Below, piece by piece: positions 47,901 through 59,900 of a stretch of 64,000 nucleotides of DNA (position 1 is the stretch's first letter; each line of letters begins with the position of its first letter). The stretch covers positions 27,517,315 to 27,581,314 of the forward strand of contig NC_045141.1 of assembly GCF_008831285.2 (NCBI RefSeq). Reading direction: 5' to 3'. The translations under genes and the position numbers were made by a program. Origin of the DNA: Nymphaea colorata. Lineage: Eukaryota > Streptophyta > Magnoliopsida > Nymphaeales > Nymphaeaceae. The notes beneath the pieces are model-generated. The model had not been told where the DNA came from. It saw only the letters and a program-made list of their open reading frames with translations, and did not search any database.

Positions 47901-50900
47901 TTCAGTCTTGCAGCCGGACTATGATAATGAGCAAGGTCTTTGGTGTTCTATTTAGAGAATATACACTCGAGCTTTTTATTCAACTAGAAGAACATGTTAT
48001 ATTGGGGCTGATGATGGAAGATGTTCTTAAGCTTGCTCTCAGAGAGATGCTCATTGACTGGAACTGTGAAAAGGACTTCTGCACTTTTGGGTCTTTAATC
48101 ACAGGGGATGTTTATCTGACCATTTTTAGAGAGGCCATAGAAAGCATAGGGTGTGTCGTCGATGCTGGCTTGTCAATATCTGGAACAGGCAGCAAATGCA
48201 AAAGTACCGTCAAATGCTTGCCATTTTGTGGTTGCCATGCAGCATACATGCATGTGGGAAATGATGAGATTCATAAAAAGGTTCTGAATCCCTTGTTTAA
48301 GTTCATTAAAAGAAATCACGTAATGATAAATGATTGCAGAAATACAATGGAGCACCATACAGATTTTGGGTTGGGTTCTCAGGAGCTGAAAGAGTTGAAT
48401 AAACAAGAAATTCAGAACAGGGACATTTTGGATGAAAAGGGGAGTATTTTGGGTGAACACAATGAAAGACTTCAGCAGGCTTTGAAACCAATGTTGTGGA
48501 ACAAGATATGGATGAGGGAATTTGAACCTTGCCTGGATGTCATGTTGAGGGATTATGGGCAGAAGGTCATTACTGAAACCGTCACTGAGTGTACGAAATG
48601 GACACCATGCCCATATGTTGATAATGAAGAAAAAAAGGAGAATATCCAAGAAACTGTTGATGTCTCCACAATGAACCTTTCACAAATGTTCCTTGATTTA
48701 GAGCATGTAGTGCACGAGAAACTAAGTATTGTCAGCTCAAGGTATTTCACCCTAGGTCCATTTTTCATTCAATGGACAAGCAATAAACCATTTTAAAATG
48801 GTTGACTTAGAATTTTTGTAAAGGCACAATAAAGTATTGACAATGAAATCTGACTGGATGACAAATAATTTGTGATTAATATGTTCTTTGAAAAATAAGA
48901 TGTTGCTGATCTAATATCTCCCTTTTGCTTGACAAGGCCCACACGTCTCTTGGATACTGATTAATTGGAAAATGGGCAATGACATCTATTCAAAATTATG
49001 CTTAATATTGTTCATTCAGTTGTTTGAATTTAGGTAAGACATATTACTTATTGTGAGATGGAAAAAATGCCTTTCATTGACATTGCTTCATTTGGATTTC
49101 TTGATGTCGCTTTATACAACCTTGGTTGGTTTTGGACATGCATATTGTAACAACGCGACCCACTCCTAGGCTAGGGCCCCTGGTTCAGCGGATCCAAACC
49201 CGTCCCCTAGCAGTTTCGGCTTTGACCCCAAAAAAGCTTGGAACCAGGACAACCATCTATTTATAACCCCCTTTATAAGTCCTTGAAGATCTCTCACAAT
49301 CTTCAATACGAGCTAAATTTTTGGAGTGTTATCATATAGGTAGTAAATCAGCGCAAGGAACGAAGGTGGAAATGCTTTCCAACCTTCAAACAGAAATGTC
49401 AGTCTTCACAATCAATGCCATAGAAAGACACTCAATCTTGAGAAAATTGAATATATTACTGAAAGATAAATGCTGCGCCTGGCACTCAGGTGAAAAAACA
49501 TGCAGCCAAAGCACTCTTTACTCCGTTTACAGAGTGAAGTATGAAAAGAGTTAAAACAGCTAGCTGTTGGAGTTAGTTCTAGCCAACGGCTAGTGCAGCT
49601 GCAGCAAGTGCAACATAAAGCAGAACATAAAAAGTACAAGAAAAGTAGAAAATACAGAAAAAGAAAAAAAAAAGATATAGGTACAAAAGATCTACGTACA
49701 TATATGCTTATATGTTCAAATCACTTGTCAATCAAGGCTATGTGATTGCATACATATAATCATATACACACATAACATAATTTCCAACATAGTCCAACAT
49801 AGCTCCTCATAGTTGTTTTATATATGATGAATCTTAATTTGCCTCCTTAAGTATCTATTTTATTCTACACATAAATTAAGTCTTAATGTGAACATACTTG
49901 ACCTGTGTTGGAGTAACTTCAACTGAAGCATAGTCGTCATCAACTAATTGGAGCATGAAGAACAATAGAAATTTTGAATTTTTGAGATTAGCATGAGACA
50001 TAAGAATGATGGAGTTTCAAATATGAGTGATAGGATGGCGAGTTCCATCACTAATGACAACACTGTTCCTGCCAGAGTAAAGAATGAGATTTAGGGGTTT
50101 ACCTACATCACTTACATGAGTTCTTGCCATAGAATGAATATATTATATCCCATGATTATTCTGTTCGGATTCAACTCAGCAAGGGCAGACAACAATAATT
50201 CCTTCCTTCTTCATGTCCTTATTGTTACCATTCTCTTTCTTAAATTCTGTCCAAGAACTCCTTCCTTTGTTCTAGGGGTTGGACCAACAATTTGCTTAAT
50301 ATATCTACTCTTGTTGCACAAAAAACAAGTAGGAACAGGTTTGTGTTCCTGAGCATGACATATCAGGGGTTAAGGGATATGCCATTCTGTATCTCCTACA
50401 TCCTTGTCTTCCTCTGCCATGCTTGCTACAACTTTGTCCTCGCCCATAAGCAATGCCAGTAACCATTACATCCTCAAAATCTGCCTGAACATGTGCGTTA
50501 ACTTCAAATATACCTAAAGATATTGACTGAATCTTTAAAGCACACCATAAATGGCAGAATACTCAATGTGCATTAAGGCAGCAAGCTGAGAAAAATCTCT
50601 TTATTGAACAACTTGAGAAAATACAAGGATCAATAGAAAAAATATTTGAAAGAGAGGTTAAAAGATTACAATGCATATTGTGTAGTATGTGTACAGGGTT
50701 TTGAATGAGCTAGCCGTTGGGCTAGTGCCAATGGCTAGTCAGTGCCTAGCTCCTTGCTGCATAAGATTGTAGAGAGAAACATAAATAAAGAAAAAGAAAT
50801 TTACAGAAAATGTTTACAGAATAAGCCTATATATATTATATATTTATTCACAAATGCATGTATAGACATGCATAGATATACTTATGAATAAATATATAAT

Positions 50901-53900
50901 ATATTTACATACAATTCTAACACCCTCCTTCAAACTTACAATGCTATAACCAAAAGTTTGTCAAGAAGAAAATCGAATCATGGTGAGCACAAGGATTTGG
51001 TGAAAAAAAAGAATCAGCACTTTGATACTCCAATGTTACATAGGGAAAGTAACACCTTATTTTGAAAAGTTTAGTCCCACATCTAAAATTGTAAGAAATC
51101 TTAAGGGATTTATAATGGGGTTGTTAAGTGGTTGGTCGTTCTTGTTCATAGCGTTTTTCAGCGGGAAACGAAGTTGCTAGGGGGCGGGTTGGGATCAGCC
51201 AAATAAGGAGCTCGAGCCCAGTGTGTGAGTGGGTTTGGTTGTTATAGTTGTATCAAAGCTAGTTCAACACTTGGACCTAGGGTTCCACATGGGTGGACAC
51301 ATGTGCCTTAAAGACAGTGGATTGTATTGCCATACTTTGAAAAGTTTAGTCATGTATATAAGATCGTGAGGAATCTTGAAGGACTTATAAATGAGGTTGT
51401 TAAGTGGTTTATTTCTTGATTCCTAGTCTTTTGGGGCTGCAAACAGAAGCTGCTAGAGGGCGGGTTGGGATCCGTTAGAGCAGAAGCCTAATCTTGGTGT
51501 CGGAGGGGGCTAGGTTGTTATAGGAAAATCAATTGTCTTCTTCAAATATTCTTCTCTGACAAAGTGACAATCCATCTCAATATGTTTCATTCGTTCATGA
51601 AATGTAGGATTTCGAGCAATATATATTGAACTCCTATTGTCTCAACACAATTTGGCTGGCCTATTATATTGAACTTGCATGTCTTCTAGTAACTGCGTGA
51701 GCCAAGCAATTTCCATTGCTGCAGTAGCAGTAACTTTATACACATCCTCGGTTGAGGACAAAAATACCTTCTATTGCTTCTTGTACTTCCAAGATATAAG
51801 AGATTCACATAGACAAACACAAAATCTTGTAGTTGAGTGTCAATTATTTAGATCTCCTTCCCAATCGGAGTTAGCATATGCAACTAGCTCAAGTGAAAAA
51901 AAATGCTCCCTTATTTATGGTTTCCTTAGTATATCTTATAGTTTTCAAGGCTGCACTCAAGTGAATTGTTGAAAGAGCATGTTGGAATTGACTTGCCACA
52001 TGAACAACATGAGTTTGTTAGGTATTGTTATACTGAGGTACAGAAGAGATTCAAATAGCTTTCTATAGATGGTTGGACTTTCTAGTGGAATACCATCATC
52101 GATCTTCATCTTTGATCTCACTACTTTTCGTGTTTTTGCAATCTTGTCATCTGTACTGTAATACCTGATCTTGTAATGATTTTTTAAGCAAACTTGGTTT
52201 GTGACAATACATATCCCCTTTTACAATAAGAAACTTTAATCCCAAGAAAAGATGTTAGAAAACCAGATCAATCCTTTCAAACTTTCTTTTCAAAAGATCT
52301 TTGTTTTCTTTAATTCCCATTTTATAATTTCTTGTTATTTAACGTATCATCTACATACAATAGAAGGATCACATTTTCTGTGAAAAAAAAAAGTGTTAAT
52401 TGTTAAGATTGTGAGAGATCTTCAAAGGCTTATAAAGGGGGTTGTTAAAGTGGTTGGTTGTCCTGGTTCCTAGCTTTTTGAGAGCTGGAACCGAAGTTGC
52501 TAGGGGGCAGGTTGGGACATGAGATCAAAGTTTGAATTGTTTGGGGCATTTTGATTTAATTCTGCCATGTTACTTTAAATATAACAAGAGATATTGACTG
52601 AATCTTCACAGCACAAAATAAATGACAGAAATATCAATGTGCACTGAAGTACCAAACTGAGAATAATCTCTTTATTGAGCAACTTACAAGAAACTGAATA
52701 TGAAGGACAATAGAAAAAGAACTGAATTGTGCCAGGGCACACAAAAAAACAAATAATGGCATGATCAAGTTGTACTCCAGACAAAATGAGAAATTTCCAG
52801 CACTAATAAAACAATTGTGTAGATCCCTTCCTTGACCTTTTTTCAATTTTCTTCCACCTGCCTTCCCCTTCTATGTTTGTTTTTTCTCAAAGAATATCAA
52901 TCTACTGCAGGCTGTGCTGGAACAAAGCGCGATAAAACTACCAGACCCTAAATCTGTTATAAAAGAAGACATCTGATATGTTTTTTAAGTTTCAGGCATC
53001 AATGTCTGTCTGACAGCCTCAATGTATCAGATCTGATTTCAGACGCCTAATTTCAAATTAGTGCTTTGTATTCTTTTGTTTTGTTTGCTAGAATTCAGAT
53101 TGGAATGAGAGCCAAACAGGAGAAACATTGGAAAACTTAGTTATAAGCAGGAAATAAACATTCAAATGTGGATGAATAAGGAATAAATGGGCCACTAATC
53201 TGATGAGTAAGGAGCTGCACAGGAGAAGAAAGAATAAGAGAATAGCTGTTCAGGAGTGACAAGTCTGATTTTGCATGCACGCATAAACATATCAGAAGAA
53301 GAAGAAGAAGAAGAAGAAGAAGAAGAAAAAGAATTTGACATCACGTGAAAGAAGAGTATTTTTGAGCACCAACCAGAAGAATATGTCCAGAAGGAAGGAA
53401 AAAGATTGGGGAGAAAAAGAATAAACCATGTTTTGTGGAGAAACATTAAACCCAAAAACTTTAAATTTGAGGCAGATAGAGTTCTCTATGGTTCTGATGC
53501 CATGTTAGATGATCTTTGTAGAAACAAAATGTGCACGAGAGTAGAAGAAAGCACACAGATGTAACGTGGAAAACCCTCGACTCGAGGGAAGAAAAACCAC
53601 GGGTGAGGAGGTCTGGTGCCCACTAGCCTCCAGACACTCTCTCTCTTCAACACTTCATTAACACAAAGATTAGGGTTTACAGAAGTATAAGTAGTCCTAA
53701 TTAGGACAAACCGGATCGGGTACGGATCCGGACCCGAACAACAAAACCCGTCAACACTCCCCCTCAAGTTGGGCATACATATCAAACATGCCCAACTTGG
53801 ATACATTTCTCTCAAATGGAGTTACACTTAAGGCCTTGGTTAGGACATCAGCAGTTTGGTCTTCAGACTTCATGTAAGGTAGCGTTAATTCCTTAGCATC

Positions 53901-56900
53901 AATTCTTTCTCTGATGAAGTGACGGTCGATCTCCACATGCTTTGTTCGATCATGAAGAACCGGGTTGTTAGCCAAGTTAATTGCAGACTTGTTATCACAA
54001 TACATCCTCATAGGCCCTTCAATCTCTATTCCAATATCTGTCAGTAAGATCTTCAGCCATAACAATTCTGATACCCCAGTAGCCACAGCCCTATATTCAG
54101 CCTCTGCACTCGAGCGGGAACACACATCTTGTCTCTTGCTTCTCCAAACAACTAAATTTCCCCCCAAGTAGACGCAGTATCCTGAAGTAGATCTTCTGGT
54201 GTCAACACAACCTGCCCAGTCTGCATCAGAATACCCTTCAACTTCAATAGATCTTTGTTGCACATATAGAAGTCCCTTTCCGGGATTCTTCTTCAAGTAG
54301 CACAAAATTCTATCTACAGCCTTCAAGTGCATATCTGTAGGTGCATGCATGAACTGGCTCATCACATTTACAGCAAATGTGATATGAGGTCTAGTCAGAG
54401 TGAGATAAATCAGTTTGCCAACTAGACGTTGATATCTCCCTTTAGCTTCTTCACACAATAGTTCTCCATCTTTGCTACCAAGTTTATGCCCAGCATCTAT
54501 AGGAGTAGAGGCTGGTCTGCATCCCAGTTTTCCTGTCTCCTTTAGTAGATCCAGGGTATACTTCCTTTGACTAAGTACAAGAGTTATACATGATCTAGCA
54601 ATTTCAATACCCAGAAAATACTTCAGCTTACCAAGATCTTTTAGATCGAATTCAGTAGATAGTAAACCCTTTAATCTTGCTATCTCTTCCTTATCATCAC
54701 CTGTAACAATCATATCATCAACATAAACCAATAGTAGAGTAACTTTACTCTCTCTTCTCTTTACAAACAGGGTATGATCTCCATTTTCTTGTTTGTAGCC
54801 ATGTTTCTTCATAACCAGTCTGAGCCGTTCAAACCATGCTCGGGGAGACTGTTTCAGCCCATACAAAGCTTTCTTCAATTTACAGCATTTTCCAGGCTTC
54901 TCAAAACCTGGTGGCATGCACATGTACACTTCCTCTTCGAGATCTCCATTGAGAAAGGCATTTTTTACATCAAGTTGGCACATCTCCCAACCCTTCAGCA
55001 CCGCCAATGAAATAATAACTCTAACAGTCTTCATCTTTGCAACAGGAGCAAACGTCTCTAAGTAGTCGATCCCATATTTCTGACTGAACCCCTTGGCCAC
55101 CAATCGTGCTTTGTACCTCTCAATGCTCCCATCTGGTTTGTACTTAACAGTGTAGACCCACTTCGACCCAACCAAGTGGGCTGCTTCAGGAATATCAACC
55201 ACCTCCCATGTCTGATTTCTGTCTAAAGCTTCCATCTCTTCTTTCATTGCATGAGACCACTTAGTGTCACCCTGAGCCTCTGTAGCATTCCTGGGAATCA
55301 CAACCACAGCCAAGGAGGATACAAAACATTTATAGTCAGTGCTCAATCTAGAGTAAGATACGAAGTTACCAATAGGGTGCTGGGTACATGACCTGACCCC
55401 CTTTCTCAAGGCAATAGGAAGATCCTCCTTTTCTTTTCCAGTCTGAATTTCTCTTCCAACATCTTGCTTCTGAACACGACTTGGATCATCCAAGGAAGAA
55501 GTAGGATTGGGATTCGGTGTAACCTCCTCATCATCAATCACCTTGTCAGTACAAGCTCTTCTCCTGGAATACACCTGTCCAAACATACGATTACCCTCTT
55601 GTTCTGTCACCAAAGGATGCTCTCCCTCCTTCTCCTGTTCATGTACATCAGTAGTCGTCCCCTCTTCATCTTTGCCATCATCATCTTTGCCAAGCACCTT
55701 GGCAACAGGATTCTCTTCACGCCTGTAATCCATAAAGTCTGTAAACTGAATTTCCTGTGTGGGAGAATACTCTTCCTTAGACATTAATTTCTCCCCCTGA
55801 AGAGAATTCTCACCAAAATAGGAGACATGTTCCAAGAATGTGACATCTTTGGTAATGTGAAGACGACTAGTGGTAGGATCTAGACATTTATAACCTTTTT
55901 GAGTGGCAGAATACCCAAGAAAGATGCCCTTAATAGATTTGGGATCAAGTTTTTTCACATTGGGGGTGTGGTTATGTATGAAACACACACATCCAAAGAC
56001 TCGAGGAGGAAGATGAAAAGGTTGACTACTCCCTGGAAGCATAGAGTAGGGAGTACGACCCTTTAGCACACGACTAGGCATGCGATTAATCAAGTAGACA
56101 CTAGTAAGGATTGCATCACCCCAATAGTATTTTGGGAGATTTCTTTGGAACAGTATGGCTCGGGTGACATTGAGCAACTGACGATTTTTCCTCTCAGCAA
56201 CCCCATTTTGAGGGGGGGTATAACTACAGGATGTCTCATGAACAATCCCCCTCTTTCGAAAGAATTCTTCAACAGTGAGACACAGATATTCACGAGCATT
56301 ATCAGACCGAAAAGTCTTGACAGAATTTCCATATTGGTTTTCCACTAGGAGAATGAAAGTTTCAATAATGTGAGGCACCTCACTACGATCTTTCAACAAA
56401 TACACAAAGGTACATCTTGAATAATCATCTATAAAAGTTATAAAGTATTGAAAACCACCACGAGAATGAATGCCCGAAGGCCCCCACACATCAGAATGAA
56501 CCAAGGAGAAAGCTTTATTAGAACGACTATTTGAAATTGGATAAGAAGCTTTAACATGCTTCGCAAACTGACACACATCACATGATAACATGGAAATGTT
56601 TAAACTAGAACATAGTTCAGGGAACAAATGTTTCAAAATCCCAAATGGGAGATGACCAAGGCGTTCATGCCAAAACAAAAATAACTGACGACACTCTTCC
56701 TCCTTCTTCTCTGTTCTGCTGACTGCTGACATAAGAGCTGTGACAACGCGTATAGGAAGCCGATACAGCCCATCAGACACCAAACCAATCCCAATCCTCT
56801 TCCCTGTCACCAAGTCCTTCAAAACACAACGTTTTTCAGAAAATATAAGCTCACACTTCAGTTCCTTGGTAATCTTACTAACAGATAACAAATTTAAGGG

Positions 56901-59900
56901 AAGATGAGGAACATGTAAGGCATCATGAACTAAAAAATTATTTAACAAGGAAAGACTCCCTTTCCCTGCCACAGAAGTAAAGGAACCATCGGCAAGGGAC
57001 ACACGTTCCTTTCCCGAGGATAGCTTGTAGTCATGGAAAAGCTTGGGGTTGCCAGTCATGTGATGAGTGGCACCGCTGTCAACAATCCATTCACCCATAT
57101 AAGAAGTACCTTCTCCCCCTGAAACAGCCAATGCCTGATTGATCTTCACCTCATCTGGTGTATCTGCCTGACCAACATCAATCTTGCTCAAATATGCTCG
57201 TAGCTCACGAATCTGCTCTGCAGAAATAGAACCTTTCCCATCACTCAGACTTGTTGCAGACGATACAGGCTTCTTCCCACTCGAAGACCTCCCCCTACTA
57301 TCCTTCTTCTCTGGATACAGGTCCCAACAAAAATCCCTAGTATGACCAAGTTTTTTGCAATGTGTACATTTTCGGGAAGAACGAGGAGTTCCCACAGGGG
57401 CACGGCTAACATAGGCAGACTGTTCTTCCCCCTTTCGTCCACTAGAGAGCAGTCTTCTCTGTTCTTCAGCTTCAACACGGGAATAGACATCTTCAATGCT
57501 AAATGATTCATCAGAGTTAAGAATCTGACTCCTTATATTTTCAAAGTCATCATTCAGTCCGGATAAGAAAAGGAATACCTTGTTTTCCCATTTATCAGTC
57601 ATGTACTGCATCTGGTCGTGAGGACACCTCCATGGAATATCAGAGTGATAGTCAAGGTCCTCCCACTTAGATTTTAATGCTGCATAAAAGTCTGCAACCG
57701 AGAGAGCACCTTGTCGCAGGGAATACACATCCTTCATAAGTTGATACACACGAACTTTCCTTTTCTTTTGGCCATACATCTGCTCCAAAATAATCCACAT
57801 ATCCCTTGCAGTCTTCTTACGAAGAATGAGGGGTTTGATATCCGGGGACACTGAATTGACAATCCAGGTTTTGACCTGGTTGTCTTCAAGAAACCATGTA
57901 TCCCAAGCCAGACTATCTGCAGCAGGTTCAACCTTTCTCCCATTCACATAGGCAATGCGTCCTCGCCCAGCAATCCCCATGGTAATCGCAGCAGACCATC
58001 GGGAATAGTTCTCCTTGGTAAGTTGAATGGTGGTAACCTGAACCGGTACATGATCAGTCCGCGCAGACACAACATCAGGTAGAGTAGTGTTGACTGAAGA
58101 AGAAGACGAGTCAGCCATGATCACGAGGTAGAAGTGGCTGCCAAAGAACACACACAGCAGCAGTAACCTACATCAGGTAGAGTAGTGTTGACTGAAGAAG
58201 AAGACGAGTCAGCCATGATCACGAGGTAGAAGTGGCTGCCAAAGAACACACACAGCAGCAGTAACCTAGAGAAGAGGTGAGATGACGCAGTCGGGGATCA
58301 ACGGCGGAAGCAGCGGAAGCAGCAGGACGCGGCGGAAGCAGAGGGCCGCGCTTGGCAGCGCGCGCCGAGAAGAGGCGACGGCGTCGGACGTCGGTGGTCG
58401 GACGTCGGCGTCGGCAGAGGCGTCAGCAGAGACGTTGGCGTCGGCAGTCACGACACCAGCGACGCAGCAGCGGTCACAGCCACGGCGGGGCAGCGACGGA
58501 GGCAGTCACGCGGCCACGGTGCGGCGACAGCGGCGGTGGTCACGGTCACGGCAAGGACAGCGGCGGCGGTGGTGGTAGCGACGGCGACGGTGGTAGCGGC
58601 GGCGGCAGTCAGGGTTGGAACTTCACAACCATAGAAAAAAAACAGATTTTGTTTTCTCCAAGTCCGACGGCTCTGATACCATGTAGAAACAAAATGTGCA
58701 CGAGAGTAGAAGAAAGCACACAGATGTAACGTGGAAAACCCTCGACTCGAGGGAAGAAAAACCACGGGTGAGGAGGTCTGGTGCCCACTAGCCTCCAGAC
58801 ACTCTCTCTCTTCAACACTTCATTAACACAAAGATTAGGGTTTACAGAAGTATAAGTAGTCCTAATTAGGACAAACCGGATCGGGTACGGATCCGGACCC
58901 GAACAACAAAACCCGTCAACAATCTTGATATCCATATTTCTTTCACCATGTCAAATAAAAGGTTACAAGAGAGAAAGGAGATTTATTCAGCGGTATAATG
59001 GCGGCCTCACTGGTTCTAGGTGTATTTTATATCATAAATATAATCACACATTGTACATGGATTAAAAGAATACACAATAATACATAAAGTATCAGTCCTC
59101 TTCTACACACGGGAGACACAATATAACAATGCATGGATCTGCAGATCCAAAATAAATGCACGTCTTCTCAAGAGAGACCTCAAGTTCTTAATCATTATAA
59201 TAAATATTAATGAAACATAGATCTATATCTTTATAGCTTGTAAATAAATATTCGATATATATGTGCCATGCTGTCATGGTTATGAACATAGGAATAAAGC
59301 AACACTGAAAAGACCTAGCTGCTAGCTCTATATCAAGCAGACAAGAACAGTCGATTGACGTTGAGAAGGGCAGAAGATCAATTGATACAAGTACAGATGG
59401 TGTCTGGACAGATTTGTGACATGGATCTCTGTATATGTGCATTCTTGTGCTATTTTACACTTCTCAAGAACAAAAGATGGATTTTATGGGATTATAAATG
59501 GACATGTTGTAAAGTAGAATGTTTTGAAAAGAAATATCTGAGTTTAAGCCTTGTGAAACTTACAAAGCAAAATGTGTATGCTAGGAAGAAGTCGTCTTAG
59601 TACATCTCAAGTTGCTGTTGTTGACTTTTCCTATTTAAAGAATCTAACATACCAAATAACTTGCCAGGTTAGAAGAACTGAATGAGCAACTTCATCCACT
59701 TTCTGAGCGGGCAAGCACATTAAGAAACAGAGAATTTGTCCACAGAATAGCATTCAAGAGGAGATGTTGCGACCTTCAAAAAGCTGAGATAGAGGTATCA
59801 TTTGATTTGAAGATCTAATCCATTGTTTTTTGAATTTCATTGTGCAGTTCGGGTTTGATAGGTTACCAAAACTCATTGTCGAAATAATTTGTTATTCATG

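Larger units (their letters stand above)
53512..58926 (-). mobile_element. Ty1/copia retrotransposon 2, young and intact
   Basis: LTRs at 53517-53756 and 58682-58921 are both exactly 240 bp, and I find no difference between them by eye. The target duplication is ATCTT (53512-53516, 58922-58926). The primer-binding site complementary to initiator tRNA-Met (plus-strand ctctgatacca, 58671-58681) touches the right LTR; the purine tract (read TTGAGGGGGAG) touches the left LTR. One uninterrupted gag-pol frame fills the interior. Identical LTRs mean very recent insertion, and nothing seen would prevent activity. It lies inside a WAP intron, antisense to it, and interrupts an older LTR whose 'ctgatgccatgttagatg' edge is at about 53494-53511. 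Confidence 0.96.
48742..59667 (+). other. First intron of WAP, 10.9 kb, filled with repeats
   Basis: The donor is AAG|GTATTT at 48741/48742 and the acceptor CTTGCCAG before 59668. Inside are TRIM-like LTR copies, fragments of old copia elements, and the young copia element 2. All recognised copia pol sequence runs on the strand opposite to WAP, which is the common bias for retroelements tolerated in introns. No other host gene was recognised within. Confidence 0.85.

Noticed and set aside
58282-58729. Plus-strand GC-rich frames of 98-125 codons
   Set aside because: Compositional artefacts in the leader of copia element 2; the sequence is arginine/serine-rich without a domain.
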